Shown here: positions 22,030 through 34,964 of the stretch, piece by piece
How positions within the stretch are numbered: position 1 is the first letter of the stretch
How the letters are laid out: each line of letters starts with the position of its first letter
Assembly (NCBI GenBank): GCA_034508935.3
Contig: CM067443.1
Span: 20,659,221 to 20,723,220, forward strand
Direction: 5' to 3'
DNA: 64,000 bases
From: Berghia stephanieae
Taxonomy: Eukaryota > Mollusca > Gastropoda > Nudibranchia > Aeolidiidae
The notes under the pieces: generated by a model
Databases searched by the model: none
Told to the model about the DNA's origin: nothing
Seen by the model: only the letters and a program-made list of their open reading frames with translations
Program-made: the position numbers and the translations under genes

Positions 22030-23128
22030 CGTTTGTTTTTGCTTTTAAGGGTTTTATGGTGCTAGCAACACATTAAGGTTATATCAGCGCCAGTAAAAAG
22101 GAAGAAAATGGGATAGTAAAAAGTTCTAGAATTACAAATAAAGTACCTAAGAAAAAGTAAGACATAGGGGAATTGGGAACAAATAGGGATCAGATGTAGA
22201 TTCCAAGAGCACACTATCAAAGTACTTAGTTTGAGACCACCTATAAGTCTGTTTGTTTTGTTTTTAAGGGTTTTACGGCGCTTGCAACACATTTAGGTTA
22301 TATCAGCACCAGTAAAAAGGAAGAAAATGGGATAGTAAAAAGTTATAGAATTATAATTAAAGCACCCAAGAAAAAGTAAGACATAGGGGAACTGGGAACA
22401 AATAGGGATCAGATGTAGATTCCAAGATCATACCACCAATGTACTTAGTTTGAGATCACCTAAAAGTCTCATCCAGACACAAGCACAGGTCCCAACTAAG
22501 AGGAATACACTCAAATGTTTACCAATCATATAATATAATAGATGTAAACTCAACAGAATACAATGCATAACAGAGAGATGATTTACAAGGAAAAAAATAT
22601 CATCTCCCAAAACTATAACTATACATTCGACTGTTTCCCTCCCTGCCAAGGAGTTCCGGCAAGGATCAGGACAAAACTAAGTAATCTCATTCCAAGACAA
22701 TGACAGGAAACAATTGGGAAACGGGTATGGGGGGATAGAAGACACAGCATGTACCTCCCTGCCCACTATGGGAGGTCAGGATCCCCACCCAGACCTATAA
22801 GTCTCATCCAGACACAAGCACAAAATCCAACAAAGAGGAATACACTCAAATGCTTACATTAAACATTAAAAATAACAAATATAATAATACATAACAGAGA
22901 GATGATTTACAAGGAAAAAAATATCATCTCCCAAAACAATAACTAAGCATTTGACTGTTTCCCTCCCCGCCAGGACTCCGACGAAGGCCAGGGGAAAACC
23001 CCAGGAAAAAAACCAAGTAATCCCATTCCAAGACAAAGACAGAAAGCATGTTGGATAACAGATATAAGGCGATAGAGGACACAGTATGTACCTCCCTGCC
23101 CGCTATGGGAGGTCAGGATCCCCACCCA
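22030..23128 (-). repeat. family A repeat, outer copy of a self-nested pair
   Basis: The 3' part is at 22030-22250 and the 5' part at 22793-23128. They rejoin at acctataagtct once the inner copy is removed. Confidence 0.88.
22251..22792 (-). repeat. family A repeat inserted in another family A copy
   Basis: Flanked by acctataagtct at 22239-22250 and 22793-22804. Same orientation as its host. Confidence 0.92.
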
Positions 23129-23600
23129 GGTAAAAAGGAAGAGTAAAAAGTTATAGAATTACAATTAAAGCACCCAAGAAAAGGGAAGACAAAAGGGGAA
23201 TTTGTTCAAAAAGGAAACAGATGTAGATTCCAAGAGCCCACTATCAAAGTACTTAGTTTGAGATCACCTAAAAGTCTCATCCAGACACAAGGACATGTCC
23301 CCGATAAGAGGAATACACTCAAACATACAAATCATATATAATATGTAAACAAAACATAATATAGTGCATAACAGAGAGATGATTTACAAGGAAAAAAATA
23401 TCATCTCCCAAAACAAACTATACATTTGACTGTTTTCCTCTCAGCCAGGGTATTCGGCCAGGACCAGGACAAAACCCAAGAAATCTCATTCCAAGACAAA
23501 GACAGAAAGCATGTTGGAAAACAGATACAGAGGGATAGAAGATACAGTAAATGCCTCCCTGCCCACTATGGGAGGTCAGAACCCTCACAAAGCAAGATAT
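23129..23600 (-). repeat. family A repeat lacking its 3' tail
   Basis: Begins gtaaaaaggaagagtaaaaag directly after the head of the previous copy. It ends at gggaggtcagaaccctcac. Confidence 0.82.
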
Positions 23601-24187
23601 GGTTAAGTTTTCAGATTTCTTCACATTAAAAATGCTGAGGACGTTCAACCATCATGATCAATGACCAAGAAATCTAATTTTTGCTTTACATATTTAAAAA
23701 ATCCAAAAAATAACGGGTTAAAATGCAAACACAAATAAAAATAAATTTCCCAAAACACAATTCTATGTGGATAGTTCTGGGTAACCCCATAAGTGAAAAT
23801 AAGAATATAAAACTTCCTTCCTACCACATCTACAGTATACACAGGACTCGCAAAATCAAGACCAGTAAAACTGAAAGGCGATGTTATTGTTAATCATTCC
23901 TGGGTTTCGACAATGTTGTAGATTACTTACTTATCCGAACCAGCGACCACCTGAGCTCTAGCCCTTCAGTCTTGTGCCATTACAATAAATGATCTTTCAA
24001 CAAAAAATAAAAACAGTTTGCTTCCTCAAGCCATCGATTGCATAACATTCTGTTACCTTCACTCTCTCTTACTAACTGACCATTCTAACTATCTCTCACC
24101 AACTACCCACTACACGCACACCAGACACTCACTCATTCAACCCCGATACACACAACTGTGACCATAATGATGAACAGTTTTCACAAA
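23601..24187. other. intronic, nothing recognised
   Basis: No supported feature. Confidence 0.35.
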
Positions 24188-24600
24188 AGGTTTGTTTGTT
24201 TTAAGGGTTTCACAGCACTTGTGACAGTAATAAAGGAAGAAAATGGGATATGGGATAGTCAAAAAAAATAAAAATTCTAGAAATACAATTAAAACACCCA
24301 AGGAAAAGTAAGACAAGGGATTGGTTCAAGTAGGGAACAGATATAGATTCCAAGAGCACACCATCAGTGTTCTTAGTTTGAGATCACCTAAAAGTCTCAT
24401 ACAAATGTAAGCACAGGATCCCACTAAGAGGACTCAAATAGAAAGACAAAGGGGATCGATTCAAGGAAAGAGGTGGAACCCAACAGCAATCTACAAGTGT
24501 TCCTGATATGAGACAATCTCAAGTCTTACACGGAACCCAGCATCAGACCCTTGTTGAAACGAAGACATTCATGACATATGACTTTCATGGTTAAATTAAA
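24188..24600 (-). repeat. family A repeat, diverged, perhaps two pieces
   Basis: A clear 3' half to 24440, then a weaker second copy of the same middle segment (gacaaaggggatcgattcaag to cagcatcagaccc). Confidence 0.6.
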
Positions 24601-24905
24601 GGGACGTCCCATATAAAACAACAACAACAAATTTTTAAAAACTAATTCTCACTCTTGGCCATTGATTCTTGCTAGATATTTGGCAAAACAAACTCACATC
24701 ACACCAGGACGAGAAAATAAATAAATAAATAAATAAATGGAAGAGGAACGGATGTAAAACTTATTTAGAGGTATCCAAGATAGGGTAGTGCCCACCAAAA
24801 TAATCCTTAAACAAAATTAAATCATAGCATTTTTAAAGAATTTTCTTTATAAATTAGTGGAATAAAACAAAATTTCCTTTGATAAAAAAAAACCATACAA
24901 CAATT

Positions 24906-25369
24906 TCAAAAAGCAGGCAACTGTTTATCACAGTTATCTGGAACTGCTCCATTATGTGAAAGCTTCATGTGAGCTGTGAGCGACGTCTTGTGGGCATACC
25001 TAGAACCACATAGTCCGCAACCAAATTGTTTTTCGCCCGAATGAAGCACCATGTGACACTTTAGATGAGACTGCTGCTGGAATCCCTTGCCACAGATATC
25101 ACAATGATAATCAAATGTCCCACAGTGTTTTATCTTAAAATGAGCTTTCACACCAGACGATGATCTATAGCTCCGACCACATTCAGCACAGTATACAAGT
25201 TCCTGATCGTTCACGAACATGTAGCAATAGGGAATTTTAGCACCGTTCTCAACCTCTATGAACAGAAAATGGCAATCCCCGGATTCAGGCGGAGGCAAAA
25301 ATGTTTTCGGACTTGAATTTGAAAGATTCAAACTGGAAGACTTAGTTCCTCTCATTGATGAAGGTGATC
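24906..25369 (-). CDS. alternative 3' zinc-finger exon 1 (most proximal)
   Basis: This is the first candidate terminal exon after the constant exon. It begins at acceptor TTTTGTGTTCCAG with phase 1 codon remainder GA and runs to a stop at 24906. It encodes a serine/proline-rich leader and then three canonical C2H2 fingers: YCAECGRSYRSSSGVKAHFKIKH, a finger starting YHCDICGKGFQQQSHLKCH, and one starting FGCGLCGSRYAHKTSLTAH. An HSGEKQF linker joins the second and third, close to the classical TGEKP linker. Unlike the other cassettes it lacks the HRGSxGSLxLP spacer and the terminal C2HC finger, so it is the most divergent member. Sequence-specific DNA binding is the family expectation. It could be a separate gene, but the phase-matched acceptor and shared strand argue for the cassette reading. 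Confidence 0.78.
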
Positions 25370-25504
25370 CTGGAACACAAAAGAGAGGGAGGTCTTGAAA
25401 TCAAACTGACTATGAGTGGATGAGATACTTTTATAAGTAGGACCTCCCCCCTTCATAAAATATTGTAATTCCTTCTCTCGATAATTCGAATGTTAGTTCT
25501 AGTT

Positions 25505-25826
25505 CATTTTGTTTGTTTTAAAGGGTTTTACGGTGCATGCAACACATTAAGGTCTATCAGCACTAGTAAAAAGGAAGAAAATGGGACAGTAAAAAGTTTT
25601 AGAATTACAATTCAAGCACCCAAAAAAAAGGTAAGACAAAGGGGAATGGTTCAAATAGGAAACAGATGTAGATTCCAAAAGCACAATATCAGTGTACTTA
25701 GTTTGAGATCACCTAAAAGTCTCATCCAGACCCAAGCACAGGTCTCCACTAAGAGGAATACACTCAAATGTTTACAAATCATATATAATATGTAAACAAA
25801 ATATAATACAGTGCATAACAGAACGC
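25505..25826 (-). repeat. family A repeat, 3' half
   Basis: From aaagggttttacggtgc to cagtgcataacagaa, about 135 bp upstream of the acceptor of zinc-finger exon 1. Confidence 0.8.
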
Positions 25827-25935
25827 AGACCGATTCTCTTTTGTTAAAATTCTAATGGCTATATTGCGCGCATAAATATAATTGCAAATGGCCTAAACTG
25901 TTGAGGATTATGATGACTAACAAAATCTGCGAGGG

Positions 25936-26460
25936 TTGTTTGTTTTTGTTTTTAAGGGTTTTACGGCGCTTGCAACAAATTAAGGTCATATAAGCGCCAG
26001 TAAAAAGGAAGAAAATGGGATAGTAAAAAGTTATAGAATTACAATTAAAGCACAAAAGAAAAGGTAAGACAAAGGGGAATTGGTTCAAATAGGGAACATG
26101 TAGATTCCAAGAGTACACTATCAAAGTACTTAGTTTGAGATCACCTAAAAGTCTCATCCAGACACAAGCACAGGTCCCAACTAAGAGGAATACACTCAAA
26201 TGTTTATAAATCATATAATATATAATAAGTAAACTAAACATAATACATTGCATAACAGAGAGATGAGTTACAAGGAAAAAAATATCATCTCCCAAAACTA
26301 TAACTATACATTCGACTGTTTCCCTCTCAGCCAAGGACTCCGACCAAGGTCAGGACAAAACCAAGCAATCTCATTCCAAGACAAAGACAGAAAGCAATTG
26401 GAAAACAGATAAGAGGGGATAGAAGACACAGCAAGTACCTCCCTGCCCGCTACGGGAGGT
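25936..26460 (-). repeat. family A repeat with target duplication, head slightly short
   Basis: Flanked by aatctgcgaggg at 25924-25935 and 26461-26472. Its 5' end stops at gctacgggaggt, about 16 bp short of the usual head. Confidence 0.9.
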
Positions 26461-26689
26461 AATCTGCGAGGGCACCCCCCCCCCCCCCCAATTTAACATG
26501 AATAGTGCATTACCCCATTTAACGTTAAAAATGTATAACGAACATAAGTCAGGAAGAGCATAAAGAAGAATTATCTTACATAATAATCTAGGACTGAAGT
26601 TGAAAAAGAAAAAACAGATAAAAACAGCACATTTTGGTGTATCCTGAAGCACAATATTGCAATAATTAACTGTGTAGATTTTAATGTCT

Positions 26690-26885
26690 TGTTTTTTTTT
26701 TTTATTTTAGGGGGTTAACTGCTTGTGACACTAAAGGTCATTAAGTACAAGAATGAATTATATTAATGGGATAGCCAAATGGCTCTTTATAAGTAAAAAA
26801 AGAACAAAAAACAGTGGGAGTTGTTCCAAATCAAAATAGAAACAAATCCTATTAGAGAATCTATCTATCACCTGGACAGTTGATC
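26690..26885 (-). repeat. aged family A 3' fragment
   Basis: Weak match by the tail (gggggttaactgcttgtgacac) and atgggatagcc. Confidence 0.45.
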
Positions 26886-28384
26886 TCCTCACAAGGCATA
26901 ACCTCGCATAATACATATGATTCCACCCCTCTCATTGGAAAATCCTATCATTTCTTAGTAAATACGTTATCGTTGAATAAAATATTTATAAATAATCTTT
27001 TGGTGCGCATTGAATACAAATCCAACGTTTTTAGTTTTGGGTCAAATTTACATTCAAGCAGAAGGGGAAAGATACAAATTATGGTGAATAGAAGTGCGAA
27101 GTACAAAATATCAAATAATATTACGTGTAGGGGTGGAATAAATGTGTTCTTTCATTTCTTTGTATTAATCAAACTCGTTATATTTTTTTCGTGCAATAAC
27201 ACATACTCACAAGCTTATTGTGTTATTGGGCATGATAAAAATAACTCGTTTAAGGGGGGGGGGGGGGGGGGGGAAGCAACACTAAAGGGTCCTTTTTTAA
27301 AAATTTAATAATGAAATATCCTAAACTTCTATGCAGTCATAATGTATATGTTTGGTAAGGATGATTGCATATAATTTTTTTCGAAAAAAGTTGCCAGTTG
27401 CTATGGAAACGATGCCATATTGGAAAATAAACAACAAATCTTACAAAGTCAAAGGCTTTTTTGTTTATCAACCCATTGACATAATATTTTGGCAAGAGGT
27501 AGAAAAAAGGAAAATAAAGAGGCTCTAGAAGCCCGATTTTTAATTTTTTAATTAGAAACTTTAAAAATTAAGTTCAAAGTTATTACTCGATTATTCCCCT
27601 TGAAAAAAGTTACATAATTTCAAATTACTCATAAATTTTATTTTTTTCTCTCCAAAAATCCGGTTCCTAGAGGACCTGCGTATTTGTATGATACTCATTT
27701 GTAGAAAGTTTGAAGAAGATTGGTTGAAAACTGAGCAGTTTTGAGAAAAACGCATTTAAAAGTCAAAGTAAACGAGTTTAGGGAAAAACTCTCCTCTCAC
27801 TCTCTGATTGGATTGTGACCACATGACATAATTAAGAACAAAGTGATTGGTTGTTGAAGATAGAGGAGAGTTTTTACTTTTCATTGATATCTTTTTGCCT
27901 TTACTTAGTTATAAAGGCTATTTGATATATTCTTTCATGAAATCAGTCCACTGAAACTACAAATGGGCAGGATTTAACCATACTATGGGTCACAAAATAC
28001 GTTTTTTTGAGTAGAAAAAAACTGAAGATGAAGTTCTCGTGCAATTTTTTATGCTGACAAATGGTCACATGACCACATCCCATCAAAACTTAATTTTAAC
28101 AAACTGGGTCAAAATTCATCATTTTTAGTGTCACACCCCCCCCCCCCCCCCCCCCTTAATATACACAAAGAGATGAAAGATTCGTATATCACACATATGA
28201 AAAAAAAATTGTTCCGTCTCCCATGTAAAAACCAAATTATCTTATCCCACAGAACAGAGAGAAAGCTGTGTCAAAAACTATATGAAGCTGTGACAACACA
28301 TCTTTCTTGTCATTTATCATTCGACATAATATATTAAAGGTAGGATGTCCAGTGTCCAGCAAAATTTCAGAGTCAATATTACGA
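26886..28384. other. intronic, G and C runs, no supported gene
   Basis: Holds G and C runs near 27257 and 28137. It also holds a short stem, aaaactctcctct at 27787 with its complement near 27862. A 142-codon open frame at 26880-27308 looks like chance: AT-rich codons and no domain. Confidence 0.4.
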
Positions 28385-28467
28385 CCATGTTTGTTCGTTT
28401 TAAAGGGTTTTACAGCACTTGTATACACAAAAATATCATATCAGAATCAGTAAAAAAGAAGAAAATG

Positions 28468-28805
28468 TTTGTTTGTTTGTTTGTTGCTTTAGGTCTCTTC
28501 CAACACAATTGAGGTTATATGAGAGACCGCTGAAACAAAAAAACAAGCAATCTAACAAAAATGGTACAAATGTAAATCAAAATCATAACCTAAAGATATC
28601 ATAAGCTAAATTATAAATAACCAAGAACAAACAGGCAGAAGATTTACAGGAAAAAAAATATCCCCTGTCAAAAATACAATCACAAACCAAAGAAGCAGGA
28701 TAGGCTAGTAAAGAGAAGAAGAAACGACATCACTATCGGATCGTACACCCATGCGAACATCATAGGTATATGATTCAAGGGTGATGCTCCCATCCAACCA
28801 CCCGC
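28468..28805 (-). repeat. family B repeat with target duplication
   Basis: Complete copy, flanked by aaagaagaaaatg at 28455-28467 and 28806-28818, within family A sequence. Confidence 0.93.
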
Positions 28806-28944
28806 AAAGAAGAAAATGGGATAGTAAAAGGTTATATAATTACAATTAAAGCACACAAGAAAAGGTAAGACAAAGAGGAATTGGTTCAAATTTGAAAACA
28901 GATGTAGATTCCAGGAGGACACTATCCAAGTACTTAATTTAAGA

Positions 28945-31900
28945 CAGGGCTGGCGGAGTCGGTTATTTTTAAACCGACTCCGACTCCAGTCTTGAAACCG
29001 ACTCCGACTCCGACTCCTCAAGCATAGTATTAATAGGTAATAATATGCAACCAACACTCGCAGCTACTTTTAGCTTTCCCCCAGTATATGTATGATAACA
29101 ATACAAGCCGCTTCATATTTGAAACTAGGACAAAAAAGGAACTGAAACTAGACAAAAAGGAAACTGAAACTAAGATATGAATAAAACTGTCATTAAGACC
29201 AACAAAAAGAGGAAAAGTGAAATTAAGACAATATTGAAACTGAAACCATTTATACTAAAATAAAGTCACTTCTTATGGTCTTATGGTTATCCCACTTTCT
29301 AATAACCTAACTTTAACATTGAAGAGTCAGCATCCCCACCCCTCCCTCTAGTCAGGTACGGGGTGATTGGCATTGATGCCAACTTAAATGTACAGCACGA
29401 GAGCATGAAGGTTGAGGAGGAAAAGGGGTTTTGGAAGCACAGTTCACCTTTAGCTAATACCAATGTAATTTTTTTCAAATTCTATAGGCCTGGATACTAT
29501 CTATATCTAGTATCTAAAATATTATACACATTGAATGATATAAAAATGCGGTGTGTCTTTTTTACGAAACCCAACGAATCCCGACAAGGTTATGGGAAGT
29601 AGGTGGCAGTGGTGAGTGAACCTAGAACTCAGGGAAGTGTGCACTATTGGGGAGTGAACCTGGGACTGGGTTTCGGCGGGTTTCGTAAAAAAGAACTAGT
29701 GCTTTTTTACGAAACCCGCCGAAACCCGACCATATCCAGCAAAGTTATGGGAAGTAGACAACTGTGGGGAGTGAACCCGAGACTCAGGGAAGTGTACATC
29801 AGACGAGAGTGAACCTGAGATTAAGGTTATCGGCCGGTTTCGGTGGGTTTCGTAAAAAAGAATTAGTGCTTTATTACGAAACCCGCTGAAACCCGACAAT
29901 ATCCAGCAAAGTTATGGGAAGTAGACAACTGTGGGGAGTGAACCCGAGACTCGGGGAAGTGTACATCAGTCGGGAGTGAACCAGAGACTAAGGTTATCGG
30001 CCGGTTTCGTAAAAAGAATTAGTGCTTTATTACGAAACCCGCCGAAACCTGACAATATCCGGCAAAGTTATGGGAGTTTGGCAACAGTGGGGGGGTGATC
30101 CTGGGAATCAGGGCGGTGTACACCAGAGTGGAGTGAACCTGGGACTGTGTAAAAAGAATATCAGTGGGAAATAAACCTGGGACTAAAGGGAGATGGATAC
30201 CATAGAAAGTTGATAGTTGGATATGGGAGTTGAGTACCAGAGGAGAATGAACCTGACACTAAAGGAGATGGGCGCCAGTGTGGAGTGAACCTGGGACTCA
30301 GGGAAGTGCACACCAATTTGGAGTTAACCTGGGACTGTGGGAGATGGATAACTGTGGGTATCCGAGCCGAACTATAGGAGTTGGGTACCAGAGAGAATGA
30401 ACCTGACACCATAGATGGTGGGCGCCAGTGGGGAGTTAACCTGGGACTGTGTAAAAAGGATATCAGTGGGAAATAAACTTGGAACTAAAGGGAGATGGAT
30501 ACCATTGAAAGTTGAAGCCGGATATGGGAGTTGAGTACCAGAGGAGAATGAACCTGACACTATAGGAGATGGGCGCCAGTGTGGAGTGAACCTGGGACTC
30601 AGGGAAGTGCACACCAATTGGGAGTTAACCTCGGACTGTGGGAGATGGATAACTGTGGGTATCCGAGCAGAAATATAGGAGTTGGGTACCAGAGGAGAAT
30701 GAACCTGACACTATAGAAGGTGGGCGCCAGTGGGGAGTGATCCTGGGAATCAGGGAATTGCACACCAGTGGGGAGTTAACCTGTGAATATCTAAAAAAGG
30801 ATATCAGTGGGAAATAAATCCGGCTTCAACTCCCAATGGTATCCATCTCCCTTTAGTCCCAGATTTATTTCCTACTGATATCCTTTATACATATTCCCAG
30901 GTTAACTCCCCACTGGTGTGCAATTCCCTGAGTCCCAGGTTCACTCTCCACTGGCGCCCACCTCCTATTGTGTCAGGTTCATTCTCCTCTGGTACCATAC
31001 TTTCATATTCGGCTTCAACTTTCAATGGTATCCATGTCCCTTTAGTCCAAGGTTTATTTCCCACTGATATCCTGTTTACATAGTCCCAGGTTCACTCCCC
31101 ACTGGCGCCACCCCCTATAGTGTCAGGTTCATTCTCCTCTGGTACCAAGCTCTCATATCCGGCTTCAACTTTCAATGGTATCCATCTCCCTTTAGTCCCA
31201 GGTTTATTTCCCACTGATATCCTGTTTACATAGTCCCAGGTTCACTCCCCACTGGCGCCCACCTCCTATAGTGTCAGGTTCATTCTCCTCTGGTACCAAA
31301 CTCTCATACCCGGCTTCAAATTTCAATGGTATCCATCTCCTTTAGTCCCAGGTTTATTTCCCACTGGTATCCTTTTTTACATATTCCCAGGTTAAATCCC
31401 CACTGGTGTGTAATTCCCTGAATCCCAGGTTCACTCCCCACTGGTGCCCACCTTCTATAGTGTCAGGTTCATTCTCCTCTGGTACCAAACTCCTATAATT
31501 CGGCTCGGATACCCACAGTTATCCATCTCTCACAGTCCCAGGTTAACTCCCCACTGGTGTGGAAACCGGCCGATAACCTTAGTATCACTTTCACTCCCGA
31601 CTGGTGTACACTTCCCTGTCTCAGGTTCACTCCCCACAGTTGTCTACTTCCCATAACTTTGCTGGATATGGTCGGGTTTCGGCACTAGTTCTTTTTTACG
31701 AAACCCGCCGAAACCCAGTCCCAGGTTCACTCCCCAATAGTGCACACTTCCCTGAGTTCTAGGTTCACTCCCCACTGCCACCTACTTCCCATACCTTTGT
31801 CGGGATTCAGCGGGTTTCGGCAGGTTTCGTAAAAAAGAACACACCCATAAAAATGCAATGTCTGAAAGTGGTAAGGAGTCGGAGTCGGGACTTCTAAAAC

Positions 31901-31958
31901 CGACTCCGACTCCACCCTCAAACAACCGACTCCTACCGACTCCGACTCGCCAGCCCTG
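28945..31958. mobile_element. hAT-type non-autonomous transposon with palindromic core
   Basis: Terminal inverted repeats start CAGGGCTGGCG and the element is flanked by an exact 8-bp duplication, atttaaga (28937-28944 and 31959-31966). Both are hallmarks of the hAT superfamily. Beneath each end lie repeated gagtcggagtcgg blocks, the kind of subterminal repeat that hAT transposases bind. No transposase frame is present. The interior from about 29548 to 31842 is a large imperfect inverted repeat centred near 30825. Its arms are built of short repeats (gggagtgaacctgggact, and tttcgtaaaaaagaac with acgaaacccgcc). The superfamily call is strong and the origin of the core is unknown. Confidence 0.9.
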
Positions 31959-32289
31959 ATTTAAGATCACCTAAAAGTCTCATCCAGACACAAGCACAGG
32001 TCCCAACCAAGAGGGATACATTGAAATGTTTACAAATCATATATAATATGTAAATAATACATAAATAGAGTACATAATCTCCCAAAACGGTACACATTTG
32101 TTTCCCTCCCAGCGAGGGATTCCGACCAGGACCTGGACAAAACCAAAGTAATCTCATTCCAAGAACAAGACAAAAAGCATGTTGGAAAACATATAGGGGG
32201 ATAGAAGACACAGTAAGTGCCTCCCTGCCCACTATGGGAGGTCAAGAACCCCAACCAGAATTACGACCTTGAAACAACATTTACGACGT

Positions 32290-32870
32290 AGAAAATTAAA
32301 ATATTTTCTTCTAAAATCAATGATAGACACATAATGGCGATTTTGTGGTTTTGAGGAAGATGTTTGACACGGCAAATGAAGCGGAAAATTTCTGAGAAAT
32401 TCCCAAAATCCTGGAATTCCACGGAAGATTATCATCACTGAGTGTAATAGTGGCATATGCAGGTGAACTATCAACTCCATAAACCGGCAAGACCTGCCTA
32501 GAAATTCTCATTCACCGGCATTTTCGGCGTACACCTGCAAACTTTGACCCATGTGGTGGTTGTAGTGGTAGTGATGATGATGTGGTGTTGGTTGTAGTAG
32601 TAGTGATGATGATGTTGTGTTGGTGGTTGCTGTAGTAGTAGTGGTAATGAAGATGGTGTGGTGGTGGTGGTTGTATTAGTTGTGGTAGTGATGATGTGGT
32701 GATGGTAGTTGTAGTAGTAGTGACTGGAAGGGGGGTAGGGTATCCTTGGAACTATTTAACATCACCGGAATTCGACGGAAGTTACCTGTAACCCGGAATG
32801 TTTTGCTCCGGAACGGATTTTTTTTCCGGTGAAACCGGAGTTTTGGCATCACTGGATAGACGCTCCCATT
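32290..32870. repeat. diverged repeats and GTG/GTA-rich low complexity
   Basis: The part at 32328-32405 matches 10175-10252. Bases 32550-32730 are a gtagtagtgatgatgatgtgg-type minisatellite. Confidence 0.5.
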
Positions 32871-32917
32871 TCCAATATCGTTTAACATAAATTTTTCACC
32901 AAGTAATTATGTGCTCT

Positions 32918-32955
<38 letters not shown>
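32918..32955. repeat. (TG)n microsatellite
   Basis: About 38 bp of TG. Confidence 0.95.
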
Positions 32956-33628
32956 TGTATGTTTATCAACCCTTTATAGGTAGTATATTATTGTCGCTTT
33001 TTTTAAGGACGCAGTTCCTTCCTTAATTCAGCCTATTATATCTACTTGCCTATCACTCATCAAAAGAGCAGTTTCAGCAATAGATTACAACTTAGTGAGG
33101 TTAGAAGAAAATCAAAACGCAATTCAAACGGAGGATATTGCGTGATGAGTAGAGTAATTGATAATGTCTATGGACCTTTCTAAAGGTGCAGTCTTCATCA
33201 TTAGTTCATCAGCACTGTTGGTAAATATCATAGGTGTAGTGCACTGGCAAAACAGATTATTTACAATTTGACCAGAATTTATAAAAAGAACAAACTTCAG
33301 GCTAAATGATACAGTAGAATCTGCATATAGTCAACACTCCAATATCAAGGTAAACTCCAATACCAGGATTCCACTGTACTGATAAACTAAGATAACCTCC
33401 AATACCGTCTGAAAATCTCAAGATAATGCAAGATTAAAACGTTTGTGCGTTGGTTGTTTCCATTTATCTGCATTTGAAGAGGGCAAAATAAACAATGTGT
33501 TTTGCCCTATTGTCAACAATATTATGTAAACAACTTTATCTGCCCAGCCCAATGTTATATAAAAAATCTTCAGGTCACAGATTGTAAGCCTTTCATATCA
33601 CATCGTATCGACTATTGGGTGTGTCATT
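32956..33628. other. intronic, nothing recognised
   Basis: No frame or repeat I can support. Confidence 0.35.
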
Positions 33629-33640
33629 GAATTTTGACAA

Positions 33641-33976
33641 TTTGTTTGTTTGTTTGTTGCTTTAGGTCTCTTCAAACACAATTGAGGTTATATGAGAGAC
33701 CGCTGAAACAAAAAAACAAGCAATCTAACAAAAATAGTACAAATGTAAATCAAAACCATAACCTAAAGATATCATAAGCTAAATTAAATAACCAAGAACA
33801 AACAGGCCGAAGATTTACAGAAAAAAAAATATCCCCTGTCAAAAATACAATCACAAACCAAAGAAGCAGGATAGGCTAGTAAAGAGAAGAAGAAACGACA
33901 TCACTATCGGATCGTACACCCATGCGAACATCATAGGTATATGATTCAAGGGTGATGCTCCCATCCAACCACCCGC
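33641..33976 (-). repeat. family B SINE-like repeat, best complete copy
   Basis: Reference copy, with target duplication gaattttgacaa at 33629-33640 and 33977-33988. On the minus strand it starts GCGGGTGGTTGGATGGGAGC and ends GGAAGAGACCTAAAGCAAC followed by (AAAC)n. It shares ATATAACCTnAA and TGTGTTG near the 3' end with family A, so both probably use the same LINE machinery. No long frame and no clear pol III boxes. Confidence 0.93.
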
Positions 33977-34417
33977 GAATTTTGACAAATGTACAAACCT
34001 GATGGATTATTGTTCTGAACCACACTGAATCTATCCAGAAGGAAAAAAAATACTCACTCCACCAAACAACGGTTGTCACCATCACAAACACCACCACCAC
34101 ATTTAATATCCAGTGATGATAATGGAAAAATTTATCGGTCCATCAGTCAAACTCCAACAAAATCAAAACATAAATTGTCAGTTATGTATATTATATTAAA
34201 ACTTAATTTATGTCAATTTTTTAAAAATCGTCATACCCTTTCCTTAAAACGATTTTTTTAAAAATAACTTCTATTCCAGAGATTTAAAATTAACTTTCAG
34301 TCAAAAGGCCTGACAGTATTTGTTTTCACTTGTTTTTATTTTTGTTACTGTAGCCCACGGTTACGGATCTTACAAATAAGACTCGAGTATCTTTAATAAA
34401 TCAAAATGGTTAAACAC

Positions 34418-34418
34418 T

Positions 34419-34460
<42 letters not shown>

Positions 34461-34481
34461 ATAGTAATAGTAGTAGTAGTA

Positions 34482-34561
<80 letters not shown>

Positions 34562-34632
34562 TTGACATCTCCAAAGATAAAGGCGCAGCAGATGCTTTAA
34601 AAAAAAAAAAAAAGGAGGGGGGGGGGGGGGTT
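34418..34632. repeat. (AGT)n microsatellite and G run
   Basis: About 140 bp of AGT, then an A run at 34599 and a G run at 34617. Confidence 0.95.
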
Positions 34633-34964
34633 ATTGCACGCATATGGGTGGACTTGATGATATACAACTGTTTTATGACTTTACGACCTTGCAGGACACC
34701 CTGTAAGTTGTGAAAAACTATTTTAAAAATTCATACTTAATCAGTTTCTATGAGTTGAAAAAAAAAACAATCCAAATTCGTGTTTTTTAAACGACAAAAA
34801 GTCTCAAATTTTTACAGGGCTGAAAAAAAAAGCATGGACAAAACGTCAAAGTTATTTCTGCCATTCTTTTGGTACACATATATTTATCCATATTATTTTA
34901 GCGACATGTATTTTGTTTCCATGTTTAATTTGTACTACCTGTGTTTGTTAAAAAACACACAGTA

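Larger units (their letters stand above)
28385..32261 (-). repeat. family A repeat split by a family B copy and a hAT-type element
   Basis: The 3' tail begins at 28392 (aaagggttttacagcac), the middle lies at 28806-28944 and the 5' part at 31967-32261. The outer flanks share attacgacc near 28379 and 32264, a plausible target duplication. Both inserts are therefore younger than this copy. Confidence 0.88.

Noticed and set aside
665-25369. Twelve independent single-exon zinc-finger genes
   Set aside because: All share an acceptor in the same phase with the frame open back to it, and none has a consistent start codon in good context. The phase-matched donor upstream explains them better.
26880-27308. 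142-codon plus-strand open frame
   Set aside because: No domain, AT-driven composition, and it ends in a glycine run from a G homopolymer.
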